The notes under the pieces were generated by a model, which had not been told where the DNA came from, searched no databases, and saw only the letters and a program-made list of their open reading frames with translations. The position numbers and the translations under genes are program-made. From positions 1-36,881 of the forward strand of contig JADLBV010000129.1 in assembly GCA_020847545.1 (NCBI GenBank): DNA of 36,881 nt, in the 5' to 3' direction. This DNA comes from Phycisphaerales bacterium. GTDB taxonomy: Bacteria; Planctomycetota; Phycisphaerae; Tepidisphaerales; Tepidisphaeraceae. Shown piece by piece: positions 1-8,959 of this stretch (the stretch's first letter is position 1; every line of letters starts with the position of its first letter).

Positions 1-242
1 CCCGCCTCAAAAAACGCCGAAACGACAGCTTCAGCCTGCTCACCCAACCCAGAAATCAGATGCGATTAGCCTCGCATAAAAAGAGGTGCCGATGCTAGAT
101 TTAGTGCCATTAGGGTCAGGAAGGTTTTATCCAATTTGCGTAAACCTTCCTGACACCGTTTTTTCGTCCGTTCAGCATCACCAATTGTTAAAAGATGTGG
201 TAGACAACAGGGTGTCAACGGACTCTTAATTTGGAATACATC
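1..242. other. Gene-free left edge
   Basis: No ORF here can be assigned with confidence. Three plus-strand frames are open from the window edge and stop before position 100, so the 3' end of a gene lying to the left may be present, but I cannot tell which frame is real. The only clear structure is the hairpin at 115-154 followed by a T-run, annotated separately. Positions 167-242 show nothing recognisable. Confidence 0.4.
115..166 (+). terminator. Hairpin terminator at left edge
   Basis: A perfect 13-bp inverted repeat pairs GTCAGGAAGGTTT (115-127) with AAACCTTCCTGAC (142-154) around a 14-nt loop. It is followed after four bases by TTTTTT (159-164). The T-run is on the plus-strand side only, which suggests intrinsic termination of a plus-strand gene lying left of the window. 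The convergent DUF1444 gene stops at 243, so some two-way insulation is possible, but there is no T-run on that side. Confidence 0.6.
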
Positions 243-1022
243 TTACAATCGTGGCGCCACGCCGTCGGCGGTGACCAGGAGGAGGCGATCGGTGACCTGG
301 TGGGGCATGTTGCGGTAGTCGTTGGCGATTTGTTGTTGCAGGCGTTCGACGTTGGCCTGGTCGTTGCGGAAGCAGAGCAGGATGTCGCGGTTGGGGATGC
401 CGGCGGCGAAGGGGCTGCCGAGGTGGCTGCGCAGGCGGTCGTGCAGCATCGGCAGGAGGATTCGGCTGGCATCATAGCCGTCCATGGTCTGGAACAGGAT
501 CAAATTGACCTTCCCCTTTTCATCCTGGGCGGCGTGGGCGTTCATCGATTTGCTGCGGGCGACGAGGTTGTTCAACGCCGTTTCGTGCAGTTCCTCGATG
601 GTGATGCCCCACGATTGGAAATGCCCCATGGGGATGTAGGCGATGGTTCGGTCGCTGTCGACGGCGTAGGCGATGAGCAGATTTTCGATGAAAGGTTGGG
701 TGACCATCGTGCCGGCGTTCATGTCGGTGGTGGTGCTGGTCAGGACCATGGGGAAGATGCGGTCACGCAGCGCATCGAAGGAGGCCTGCTGGTCGGGGGT
801 TCCTTCGGCCGCCCGCAGCAGCTCGACCACCCAGCGTTCAACATGGCGGACCAGTTCATCGGGGCGCAATGAGACGATGCGGTAGAGATTTTCCATGCTG
901 GCCACATGGCCATTGATCCGCAGCGAAAAAGTCTGCTGCGCCCGCCCCACCTTCACCAATGGAAAACGAATGCGGATGTGCTCGATGGTTTTTTCAACAA
1001 ATTGCTCTCGAGTCAAAGGCAT
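243..1022 (-). CDS. DUF1444 (UPF0354) family protein
   Basis: The 259-residue protein resembles the DUF1444/UPF0354 family (B. subtilis YtpQ type), a cytosolic family of unknown biochemical role. Seen here: an N-terminal helix with FVEKTIEHIRIRFP (residues 8-21), the family-like NLYR motif near residues 45-48, and a C-terminal half with alternating strands (LLIAYAVDSDRTIAYIPMGH, near 131-150) typical of the family. There is no signal peptide or membrane segment, so a cytosolic location is expected. The ATG start lacks a good Shine-Dalgarno sequence. It is divergent from the oxidoreductase gene at 1104, with an 81-bp gap that must hold both promoters, and its 3' end faces the terminator at 115-166. 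Family assignment is by motif memory; no function can be inferred from context. Confidence 0.75.
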   Translation of the reverse strand: MPLTREQFVEKTIEHIRIRFPLVKVGRAQQTFSLRINGHVASMENLYRIVSLRPDELVRHVERWVVELLRAAEGTPDQQASFDALRDRIFPMVLTSTTTDMNAGTMVTQPFIENLLIAYAVDSDRTIAYIPMGHFQSWGITIEELHETALNNLVARSKSMNAHAAQDEKGKVNLILFQTMDGYDASRILLPMLHDRLRSHLGSPFAAGIPNRDILLCFRNDQANVERLQQQIANDYRNMPHQVTDRLLLVTADGVAPRL

Positions 1023-1103
1023 CTACCCCATAGTTTATCCGCCCGACGCTGGATTGGCCATTGGAGAATACCTATAACAGCCGCCAGAATTGGAAAGGAC
1101 TTC

Positions 1104-2141
1104 ATGGCGGACACCATCCGTGTGGGAATTATTGGAGCGGGCTGGCCGGGATCGGCCCATGCGAAGGGTTATCAGCAGGCCGGCGGATATAAGTCGGTGG
1201 CGGTGGCGGATCTGATTCCGCAGCGTCGAAAGAGCCTGATGGGCGAATTCGGCTTGACGGCCGAATATGCCGACTGGGCGGAATTGCTCGCTGATCCGAA
1301 AATCGATTTGGTGAGCGTTTGTCTGCCGACCGATCTGCATGTGACAGCATGTCTGGCCGCGCTGCGCAAGGGGAAACATGTCATCTGCGAAATGCCGCCG
1401 GCATTGAACGCGGCCGAGGCCAAGCGGATGGAATCGACCGCGGCCAAATCGGGAAAAATGATGCTATACGCCGCCCAGAGGCGGTTTGGGGCGGCCGAGC
1501 AGGCGGCCCATCAGGCGATCGCCAAAGGGTACGCGGGGGAGATTTATCATGCCCGAGCATCCTGGACGCGGACACGGGGGATTCCAATCGGCACGGGGTG
1601 GTTTACCGATGGTTCGCGATCGGGGGGCGGGGCCTTGATCGACCTGGGGGCGCACATGCTGGATTTGGCGTGGTATCTGATGGGAGAGCCTGTGCCGCAG
1701 AGTGTCTTTGCGGTCGGCCATCGTAAATTTCAATCGCTGACGCCGGCGGAGATGAAGAATGATGTTGAGGATTCGGCCTTTGCGATTGTGCGGTTTGAAG
1801 GTGGGAAATCGCTGGAACTGGCGTGCAGTTGGGCGATCAATCAGCCGCCAAACCAGAATGGCACGGCCTGCCGGATTTATGGGGATCAGGGTGCGGTGGA
1901 GGTGTACACCCCCCGCGGGCCGATTTTATATCGTGGATTTGAGCCAAATGGACGGGCAAAGGAAATTCAGCTCAAACAGCCCAAAAGCGGCGGGCACATG
2001 GCGTTGATGCGGCACGCGCGGGATTGCATGATCCGCGGCGCTGTGCCGATCAGCGGGCCGGCGATGGGTGTTGGGTTGATGCGGATGATCGATGCGATGT
2101 ACAAGAGCGCGGCCACGGGGAAGAGCGTGTCATTGCTGTAA
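1104..2141 (+). CDS. Gfo/Idh/MocA family oxidoreductase
   Basis: A probable NAD(P)-dependent sugar or cyclitol dehydrogenase of 345 residues, the usual family length. The N-terminal Rossmann fold begins at once with VGIIGAGWPGSAHAKGY (GxGxxG loop). The C-terminal half has the family signature GGGALIDLGAHMLDLAWYLMG-like D...H...D region, where the His and Asp normally line the substrate pocket. The start was set at ATG 1104 because GGAAAGGA lies at 1092-1099; the frame is open farther upstream to 906, but that part overlaps the divergent gene and has no domain content. Odd: the conserved EKP loop reads EMP (C-E-M-P-P), so the usual catalytic or substrate-binding lysine is methionine. The substrate cannot be predicted. 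It overlaps the convergent gene by 12 bp. Confidence 0.88.
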   Translation: MADTIRVGIIGAGWPGSAHAKGYQQAGGYKSVAVADLIPQRRKSLMGEFGLTAEYADWAELLADPKIDLVSVCLPTDLHVTACLAALRKGKHVICEMPPALNAAEAKRMESTAAKSGKMMLYAAQRRFGAAEQAAHQAIAKGYAGEIYHARASWTRTRGIPIGTGWFTDGSRSGGGALIDLGAHMLDLAWYLMGEPVPQSVFAVGHRKFQSLTPAEMKNDVEDSAFAIVRFEGGKSLELACSWAINQPPNQNGTACRIYGDQGAVEVYTPRGPILYRGFEPNGRAKEIQLKQPKSGGHMALMRHARDCMIRGAVPISGPAMGVGLMRMIDAMYKSAATGKSVSLL

Positions 2142-3278
2142 ATCCCGCGGGGTCAGGGTGATGCGATAAAGGGGGGATTCGACAGCGCCCAGGTGCAATT
2201 TATAAGGTTCTGGGCCGCGCAGGAGATCGACCATGGGCATTTGCCGGTCGATGGCCTGTTGGATGGTCAGGGCGAAGGTGACGATTCCGGGGCTGAGGGC
2301 GGAGAATCGTTCATCATAACCGCAGTTCCAGAGCATGGGGCCGGCCGGCGTGGGCAGAACGATGAGGACGGCGGCCGGCTCTTCGCCGATCATCAGCCAG
2401 TGCAGTTGCAGCGAGCCGGCCTTGGCCAGCGGTCCGACGGCCGGTGTCAGGAATGAATCCAGAACGACTCTCACCGCGCGACGTTTGGATCGGTCATGGG
2501 AAGCCATCATCTTCAGCGCCGCGGGAATCTGATGTTCGATTTCAGTGGGATCATCGCAGCAGATCAGTTGCGCGCCGGCCGAGCGGGCTTTTTTCAGTTT
2601 TCGACGCAGCTCTTTTCGCTGGTGCGCGTTCAATGAATTTTGATACATCTCCCATGTTTGGCCAAGGGTGATGAATGCGGTGTTTTGGGTGGCGAGGCGA
2701 ATGCAATTGAACCCCTGCTCATCGGCCGCCAACGGCAAAATATCCAGACAAGGGGCCTGGGGCCGAAGGTTGTGAAGATGAATCCCGTTAAGTCGTCGAT
2801 CCCAGCGGTCGCGCAAAAAGGCCAGCATCGCGATCCAGCAGCGTTTGCGGTCAAAGGGGTGAATCAACGGTTCGAGGTAATCCGAAACATCCTCCCCAAC
2901 GGTTTCCAGGAATCCCTCGGCGTTGATTCGCAATGCCATGGTGGCGATCAACTGGTTGCCTTCATACACCAGAATCAGGCGATAGGAATTGGAAGCGAGT
3001 TGGTCATGAATCGCTTGTTGCCAAAGGCGACCGTGAAATGGAGTTGCAAGAGGGCAGGCCGCATGAAGCTGGTCCCATTGTTGAGCCAGTTCAGGGTCGT
3101 CAGGCCAGTTTCGTCGACATTCAACCCGCAACCCCTGATGCGTAAAATCAGCATCGACACCATCAGTTTTGCTGAGGCGCAAGTCATCGTAAATCAAGTC
3201 CAGCAGCGAATGCCGGAGATGGTGCGACCATGCCGATGCCAGACTCATGCGATGATGCCTCTTCCCATTGTCGTTCAT
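2130..3278 (-). CDS. GNAT acetyltransferase, CelD/BioF2-like
   Basis: The 382-residue protein resembles the CelD/BioF2 type of GNAT protein (Acetyltransf_6 domain), often linked to exopolysaccharide or cell-envelope modification. The N-terminal third has a GNAT-like segment (YRLILVYEGNQLIATMALR). The diagnostic stretch is the basic helix HQRKELRRKLKKARSAGA around residues 228-245. It is followed by a second GNAT-like core with HWLMIGEEPAAVLIVL and a C-terminal LLRGPEPYKLHLG segment (near 353-365), which matches the usual family ending where a Lys/Arg-rich loop precedes the last strand. No signal peptide is seen. A second ATG at 3248 (MSLASAW) is an alternative start with a weak AGAGG upstream. 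It is divergent from dnaE. The substrate is unknown. Confidence 0.8.
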   Translation of the reverse strand: MNDNGKRHHRMSLASAWSHHLRHSLLDLIYDDLRLSKTDGVDADFTHQGLRVECRRNWPDDPELAQQWDQLHAACPLATPFHGRLWQQAIHDQLASNSYRLILVYEGNQLIATMALRINAEGFLETVGEDVSDYLEPLIHPFDRKRCWIAMLAFLRDRWDRRLNGIHLHNLRPQAPCLDILPLAADEQGFNCIRLATQNTAFITLGQTWEMYQNSLNAHQRKELRRKLKKARSAGAQLICCDDPTEIEHQIPAALKMMASHDRSKRRAVRVVLDSFLTPAVGPLAKAGSLQLHWLMIGEEPAAVLIVLPTPAGPMLWNCGYDERFSALSPGIVTFALTIQQAIDRQMPMVDLLRGPEPYKLHLGAVESPLYRITLTPRDLQQ

Positions 3279-3363
3279 CGACTTAAACCCATAACGGCTT
3301 TGGATGATGGGACGAATTTTGGTGGATAATCAGGGGAAACCCTGTCGCGACACCCAAAGGGCG

Positions 3364-3392
3364 TTGTTAGGGTTTCGTTGGTGTGGTATAAG
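3364..3392 (+). promoter_or_regulatory. Candidate sigma70 promoter of dnaE
   Basis: TTGTTA (3364-3369) and TATAAG (3387-3392) are separated by exactly 17 bp and end 29 bp before the dnaE ATG. An 8-bp inverted repeat, GAAACCCT (3336-3343) with AGGGTTTC (3369-3376), covers the -35 side and could be an operator. Both are pattern matches only. Confidence 0.5.
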
Positions 3393-3421
3393 CGCGGCCA
3401 ACCGACCAAAGGAGTGGATCG

Positions 3422-6400
3422 ATGTCGACACCCGCGTTTACACATCTTCACGTCCATACACATTATTCATTACTGGATGGCGCTTGCAAAGTTCCGGAGC
3501 TGGTCAAGCGATGTAAGTCATTGGGAATGAACAGCTTAGCGATCAGCGACCATGGATGTCTCTTTGGCGTCATCGAATTTTATAACGAATGCCTGAAACA
3601 GGGCGTCAAGCCGATTCTGGGGATGGAAACCTATATGGCGCCTGGAGATCGGCGCGAAAGGACCACACCCAGCGGGACGGGATCTGATGCATCGTATCAT
3701 CTGCTGCTGCTGGCGGAAAATCTTGAAGGTTATCAGAACCTGCTGAAACTCGGCAGCTTGGCCTACAAGGAGGGATTTTACTATAAGCCAAGAATTGACA
3801 AGGAGATACTGCGCGAATATTCCAAGGGTTTGATTGTCACCAGTGCCTGTCTTGGGGGTGAAATTCCATCGGCGTTTTTGAAACGGGATGCCAAAACCGC
3901 ACGGAAGATCGCCGAGAAGTATCTGGATATTGTCGGGCCGGACCGATTTTTCATTGAGGTTCAGAAACAGGGGCTAAAAGAGCAAGATTCAATAAATCCA
4001 GAGTTGGTTGAGATCGCGGCCAAGCTGGGGTGCGGCACGGTGGCGACTAATGATGTGCATTTTCTGAACCGGGAAGACCACGATGCCCATGATGTATTGT
4101 GCTGCGTCAACATGGGGAGGCTTGTCAGCGATGAGAATCGGCTGAAATATCCAACCGAGTTGTATTTGAAAAGCCCGGCCGAGATGCATCAGGCGATGGG
4201 GGAATTTTCGGAGGCGTTGGAGAACACCGGCCGGATCGCGCAGATGTGCAATGTCGAGTTGGATTTCAGCAAGCGCCATGCGCCGGTCTATCGCGTGCCG
4301 GCCGAGAAATTGAAATCCCAGGCCGATCCAGCGGGCGAGATGCGCGATGATGAGCGATATCTTCGACAGCTTTGCGAAGAGGGTTTGACGTGGCGATATG
4401 GCACACGCGAGGTGGAACGGGAGGTGCGCGAGCGGCTGGAAAAAGAACTGAAGGTGATCGCTTCCAAAAACTTCTGCTCTTACTTTCTGATCGTGTGGGA
4501 TTTTTGCAATTATGCCCGTGACAACGGCATTCCCGTGGGGGCCAGGGGAAGCGGCGTGGGGACGATGGTGGGGTATTTGCTGGGGTTGTGCAACGTCGAT
4601 CCGCTGCGATATGGGTTGTTGTTTGAGCGGTTCATGGACCCGAATCGCAACGAGATGCCCGATATCGATATTGATATCTGCCAGGAGGGAAGGCCAAAGG
4701 TCATCGAATATGTTCGCCAGAAATATGGACATGTCGCGCAGATCATCACGTTTGGAACGCTGGCGGCCCGTGCGGCGTGCAAGGATGTGGGGAGGGTGCT
4801 GGGGGTTCCGCTGGCGGAGATCGACAAGCTGACGAAGCTGATTCCAGGCACGCCGGGGATGACGCTGGACAAGGCGTTGGGCGCGTCGCCGGAATTGAAG
4901 GAGTTGTACAAGGGGAACCCGACGATCCAGAACGTGATCAACATCGCCAAGCGGCTGGAGGGATTGTGCCGCAACGCGGGGTGTCACGCGGCCGGCGTGG
5001 TGATCGCGGATCAGCCGTTGGAGAATGTCGTGCCGCTGTACAAGAGCGGCGAGGACATTTTAACCCAGTTTGAAGGGCCGATTGTTGAAAAAGTCGGCCT
5101 GCTGAAGATGGATTTTCTGGGTTTGCGCACGCTGACGACGCTGGAGAGGTCGTTGGATCTCGAATTGCAGACGCGCCAGGCGAGGGATGGGAAATTGCCG
5201 GACAATGTGCCAATGGATGCGCGCGGGCGAATCGACATCGAGCGGATTGATTTTACCGATCGCAAGGTGCTGGAGATGTTTGGACGGGGGGAGACGAAGG
5301 GGATATTTCAGTTTGAATCCGGCGGGATGCAGGATTTGCTGATGAAGATGAAGCCGGATCGGATTGAAGACCTGATCGCGGCCAACGCGCTCTATCGGCC
5401 CGGCCCGATGGAACTGATCCCATCGTATTGCAATCGGAAAAATGGCCGCGAGAGTGTGCCCAAGACACATCCGATCATGGACCGAATCCTGGAAGAGACA
5501 TATGGGATCATGGTCTATCAGGAACAGGTGATGCAGATCTTCAATCAGATCGGCGGGATTGAGCTGAGCGCCGCGTATAAGTTGATCAAGGCGATCAGCA
5601 AAAAACAGACGGAAGTCATCGCCAAATACAAGGTTGAGTTCATCCAGGGGACGGTGGACAAAGGGGTGAACCGCGAGAAGGCGGAGGAGATTTTTGAACA
5701 GATCTTGAAGTTCGGGGGATATGGTTTCAACAAGTCGCATTCGAGCCGGTATGCCATCATTGCGTTTCAGACGGCGTTCATGAAGACGTATTACCCGGTG
5801 GAATACATGGCGGCGCTGCTGACATTTGAAATGGGGTCAACCGACAAGGTGGTGGAGTACATCGAGGAATGCCGGAAGATCAACCTGCCCGATGGGGAGC
5901 GCGGGATCGGCGTGCTGCCGCCGGATGTGAATGTCTCCAACGTGGATTTCACGCCGATTTATGACAAGGTCGAAAGCAGCAAAAAGGGGAAGAAACAGGC
6001 GAAAAACACACGGAAAACCGGTGTCATCCGATTTGGGCTGGGCGCGGTCAAAGGGGTGGGGACCAAGGCGGTGGAGGGGATCATCAATGCCCGCGCCCAG
6101 GGTAGCGCGTTCAGGAGCATTTACGATTTTTGCGACCGGGTGGATTTGCGGCAGGTCAACCGTGCAACCACCGAGGCGTTGATCAAATGCGGCGCGTTTG
6201 CCTCCACGGGGGCCAATCGCGCGCAGTTGCAGAATGTGCTTGACCGCGCCATCGAGATGGGCCAGCAGACGCAGCAGGACCGCAGATCGGGGCAGATGAG
6301 CATGTTTGGCGCGCCGGCCGTCGCGGGCGATGGGAAGCGCATGGGAGCGGATGTGTTGCCGGAGGTTGAGGAATATAAAAATGCGGAGTTATTGAAGTTT

Positions 6401-7156
6401 GAGAAGGAGGTGCTGGGATTTTACATCACCAGCCATCCGCTGACCGAGCATCAGTCGGCGCTGGAGCATTTCAGCACCGACTCCACCCGCTCGGCCGTCA
6501 ATCGATCCGAAGGGTCGGAAATCACGATCGGCGGGATGATTTCACGGGTCAAAAAGAGCGTCACCAAAAATGGGCGGTCGGCCGGCATGACGATGGCGAT
6601 GATCACACTGGAAGACCTCGAAGGTCAGATCGACGGGGTGGTTTTTGCTGAAAATTTTACCGAGATTCAAAAACGAGGGTCGATCATCGAACCGGAGAAG
6701 ATCGTTTTCATGCGCGGCAAGGTGGACAAACGGCGCGAGACCCCCTCCATCATCGTCAGCGACATGATCCCCATCGAACAGGCGGCCGGCAAACTAACCA
6801 CCGCGCTGTTGTTGACGCTTGACCCCCCCCGCCAGTCGGTTCAAACCCTTGAGCAACTGAAGCCCCTACTTGAATCATCCCGCGGCGGGACGCCCGTATT
6901 TGTGCAGGTTCCGGCCAACGGTTCGCAACTGGCCACAGTCCGGCTGGACAATTCGCTCTTCATCCGCCCCACCGATGAGCTTGCCGAAGGTTTGCGGCGA
7001 TTGCTGGGTGACAAACAGGTTCAATTGTGCGGGGCCGGCACCCGACGCCGCCGACAGGCCGAACAACGCCCTCTGTTTGCCGAATCGCAACCTGAACCGC
7101 AGCCGCAGGAGATGATCGAGTTGGCCGAGATGGATGAATCGGTTGCGATGTCGTAG
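3422..7156 (+). CDS. dnaE: DNA polymerase III alpha subunit
   Basis: The replicative C-family polymerase, 1244 residues against 1160 in E. coli. The N-terminal PHP domain opens with HLHVHTHYS near residue 8. The palm carries the catalytic aspartates in PDIDIDI (residues 413-419). FGTLAARAACKDVGR and FGGYGFNKSHS are the familiar fingers-region signatures. A C-terminal OB fold (ITIGGMISRVKKSVTKNG) and a tail rich in Q, E and R follow. The ATG is preceded by AAAGGAG (3408-3414) with good spacing, and there is a promoter-like element 29 bp upstream. It is monocistronic: the upstream neighbour is divergent and the downstream neighbour convergent, 31 bp away. A short lysine-rich linker (SSKKGKKQAKNTRKTG) precedes the helix-hairpin-helix region. 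No PolC-type exonuclease insertion is seen. Confidence 0.97.
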   Translation: MSTPAFTHLHVHTHYSLLDGACKVPELVKRCKSLGMNSLAISDHGCLFGVIEFYNECLKQGVKPILGMETYMAPGDRRERTTPSGTGSDASYHLLLLAENLEGYQNLLKLGSLAYKEGFYYKPRIDKEILREYSKGLIVTSACLGGEIPSAFLKRDAKTARKIAEKYLDIVGPDRFFIEVQKQGLKEQDSINPELVEIAAKLGCGTVATNDVHFLNREDHDAHDVLCCVNMGRLVSDENRLKYPTELYLKSPAEMHQAMGEFSEALENTGRIAQMCNVELDFSKRHAPVYRVPAEKLKSQADPAGEMRDDERYLRQLCEEGLTWRYGTREVEREVRERLEKELKVIASKNFCSYFLIVWDFCNYARDNGIPVGARGSGVGTMVGYLLGLCNVDPLRYGLLFERFMDPNRNEMPDIDIDICQEGRPKVIEYVRQKYGHVAQIITFGTLAARAACKDVGRVLGVPLAEIDKLTKLIPGTPGMTLDKALGASPELKELYKGNPTIQNVINIAKRLEGLCRNAGCHAAGVVIADQPLENVVPLYKSGEDILTQFEGPIVEKVGLLKMDFLGLRTLTTLERSLDLELQTRQARDGKLPDNVPMDARGRIDIERIDFTDRKVLEMFGRGETKGIFQFESGGMQDLLMKMKPDRIEDLIAANALYRPGPMELIPSYCNRKNGRESVPKTHPIMDRILEETYGIMVYQEQVMQIFNQIGGIELSAAYKLIKAISKKQTEVIAKYKVEFIQGTVDKGVNREKAEEIFEQILKFGGYGFNKSHSSRYAIIAFQTAFMKTYYPVEYMAALLTFEMGSTDKVVEYIEECRKINLPDGERGIGVLPPDVNVSNVDFTPIYDKVESSKKGKKQAKNTRKTGVIRFGLGAVKGVGTKAVEGIINARAQGSAFRSIYDFCDRVDLRQVNRATTEALIKCGAFASTGANRAQLQNVLDRAIEMGQQTQQDRRSGQMSMFGAPAVAGDGKRMGADVLPEVEEYKNAELLKFEKEVLGFYITSHPLTEHQSALEHFSTDSTRSAVNRSEGSEITIGGMISRVKKSVTKNGRSAGMTMAMITLEDLEGQIDGVVFAENFTEIQKRGSIIEPEKIVFMRGKVDKRRETPSIIVSDMIPIEQAAGKLTTALLLTLDPPRQSVQTLEQLKPLLESSRGGTPVFVQVPANGSQLATVRLDNSLFIRPTDELAEGLRRLLGDKQVQLCGAGTRRRRQAEQRPLFAESQPEPQPQEMIELAEMDESVAMS

Positions 7157-7167
7157 TTGCAAATCGC

Positions 7168-7195
7168 TGACATCAACCCAGATGACATCAACCCA
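7168..7195. repeat. 15-bp-spaced direct repeat at a convergent junction
   Basis: TGACATCAACCCA occurs at 7168-7180 and again at 7183-7195, spanning the short gap between the dnaE stop and the convergent glycosyltransferase stop (7188-7190). It looks like a small tandem duplication. No hairpin terminator is visible in this 31-bp gap. Confidence 0.6.
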
Positions 7196-8231
7196 ACCGC
7201 TGTTTGACGGCCGACAAGACGCGATCCACGGACAATTGGGTCAGACAAGTATGTCCAGGCACGCGCCATCGCGGACGACGACAGACCTCGCACGATGAAT
7301 TGTCCCGCACCACCCAATCCGCATGACCATATGGCCCGGTGCGGATGGGATCGGTTGGGCCGTAAATCCCCACCACCGGCCGACCCAGCGCCACGGCCAG
7401 ATGCAACGGCCCCGAATCGTTGGCGACCATGAGCCGCGAGCCGGCGATCAGCGCCATCGAGACGGCCAGCGGCGTGCCGGTTAATACATGCGTCCCCTCC
7501 CCCGCCTGATCGGCGATCTGTCGGGCGAGGGGTTCATCCGCCCGCGTGCCGATCAGCACCACCGGCAAGTGGGCGGTTCGGTTGATTTCGCGGGCCAGTT
7601 CGGCAAACCGCTCGGCCGGCCATTCCTTGATGGGGTTGGCGCTGCGCGGACTGATCACCAGATAGGGTGTTCGGGCGTCGATTGCGAGTTTTTTGAGCAA
7701 CTGACAGGCTTGGTCGCGTGAGGAGGGTGTCGGCGAGAGGTCGTAACGTATCGGCCCGGCCGCGCCCAATGTCCCGACCAGTTGCAGACAACGATCCACC
7801 GCGTGTAATTCACGGGGGATGTGGTGGCGATGGGTATAAAAGATCGGCGCCCCTTCGCGGGCGTTGGCAAACCCGATGCGTCGGCGGGCACCCGTGGCGG
7901 CCGTCAAGACGCCGGTGCGGAACAACCCTTGAAGATCGATCACCAGGTCATAATTTTCCCGGCGCAGATGGTGCGCGATCGCATATTGCACCGTGGCACG
8001 AAGCAGGTCGGAACGGGGCCAGCGGGCAATGAATGGCGATGATGGAGGGACGATGACATGGTCGATGGCCGGGTGTTGATCCAGAATCGCGGCGAAACGA
8101 GGGTCCACCAGCCACGAGAGTTGCGCCAATGGGAACTTTTGTCGCAACGCGCAGAGGGCGGGCAGGGCGTGCACCACGTCGCCCATGCTGCTCATTTTAA
8201 TCAGAAGTATCTTCGATGCCTTACCCGCCAC
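7188..8231 (-). CDS. GT9 heptosyltransferase-like enzyme (WaaC/RfaF family)
   Basis: A family-9 glycosyltransferase of 347 residues, the usual length. These enzymes transfer ADP-heptose onto lipopolysaccharide inner core at the cytoplasmic face of the inner membrane. The N-terminal motif ILLIKMSSMGDVVHALPAL (residues 8-26) is the hallmark of heptosyltransferase I-type proteins. The C-terminal nucleotide-sugar site reads NDSGPLHLAVALGRPVVGIYG-like, followed by GPTDPIRTGPYG. A late cysteine cluster (CEVC...C) matches other family members. The start codon is GTG; no clear Shine-Dalgarno is seen and the in-frame ATGs lie inside the motif. Acceptor and exact sugar are not predictable. If this is a planctomycete, it implies an LPS-like outer leaflet. 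Confidence 0.88.
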   Translation of the reverse strand: MAGKASKILLIKMSSMGDVVHALPALCALRQKFPLAQLSWLVDPRFAAILDQHPAIDHVIVPPSSPFIARWPRSDLLRATVQYAIAHHLRRENYDLVIDLQGLFRTGVLTAATGARRRIGFANAREGAPIFYTHRHHIPRELHAVDRCLQLVGTLGAAGPIRYDLSPTPSSRDQACQLLKKLAIDARTPYLVISPRSANPIKEWPAERFAELAREINRTAHLPVVLIGTRADEPLARQIADQAGEGTHVLTGTPLAVSMALIAGSRLMVANDSGPLHLAVALGRPVVGIYGPTDPIRTGPYGHADWVVRDNSSCEVCRRPRWRVPGHTCLTQLSVDRVLSAVKQRLG

Positions 8232-8324
8232 GCGAGGGGCATCTTAACGAATGGACACCCGTCGCGACAGCGAAGCGGCATTTGGCCGCATATTTGATAA
8301 ATTGATTGGATGAAGGATAGGCCA

Positions 8325-8840
8325 ATGAATCCAAAGATCATCATCAGGAATGAGACCGATGCCGATGTGGACACCATCACCGAGGTGACCATCGCCGCGT
8401 TCAAGACGTTGGCGATCAGCAACCACACGGAACAATTCATCATCGCCGCCCTCCGCGAGGCCAATGCCCTGACGATATCGCTGGTGGCCGAATTGGATGG
8501 GCGGGTGGTTGGTCACATTGCCTTCTCACCCGTGAAACTCTCGGATGGCACTGGAAGCTGGTATGGCCTTGGGCCGGTCTCGGTGTTGCCGAATTTTCAA
8601 CGGCAGGGCATTGGTGGCGCGCTGATACGGGAGGGGTTGTCACGACTGAAGGATTTAGGCGCACAGGGATGCTGTGTCCTGGGGCATCCGGAATATTACA
8701 GGAGATTCGGGTTTATTAACTCGCCAAACATTGTGCTGAAGGGGATCCCGCCGGAGTTCTTTTTCGCCATGTCATTCCAAGGGGATATCCCTCATGGCGA
8801 AGTGGCATATCACGAAGCATTCAACGTGGATGGCCATTGA
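8325..8840 (+). CDS. GNAT N-acetyltransferase, YhbS-like
   Basis: A 171-residue single-domain GNAT of the YhbS (COG3153) type. The N-terminus has IIIRNETDADVDTITEVT. The acetyl-CoA loop is LPNFQRQGIGGALIREGL (Q/RxxGxG/A), followed by the diagnostic YhbS-type segment VLGHPEYYRRFGF, where the enzyme family has a conserved G-x-x-x-Y-Y-x-R-F-G-F. Start chosen at 8325 because AAGGATAGG sits just before it; an ATG at 8310 would put that Shine-Dalgarno inside the gene. It stands alone between a divergent and a downstream same-strand gene 119 bp away. The acceptor (small molecule, protein or tRNA) is unknown. Confidence 0.88.
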   Translation: MNPKIIIRNETDADVDTITEVTIAAFKTLAISNHTEQFIIAALREANALTISLVAELDGRVVGHIAFSPVKLSDGTGSWYGLGPVSVLPNFQRQGIGGALIREGLSRLKDLGAQGCCVLGHPEYYRRFGFINSPNIVLKGIPPEFFFAMSFQGDIPHGEVAYHEAFNVDGH

Positions 8841-8959
8841 GAGGATACGAATGGCGTGTACTCAGGATGATTTTTCGGATGTAACCGGGGGTGATTCTCT
8901 TTCCCTTGGCCGGGTTTTGCGTTAGTTGTTACGGGATGAACCGCGGCAGGAGAACCAAA

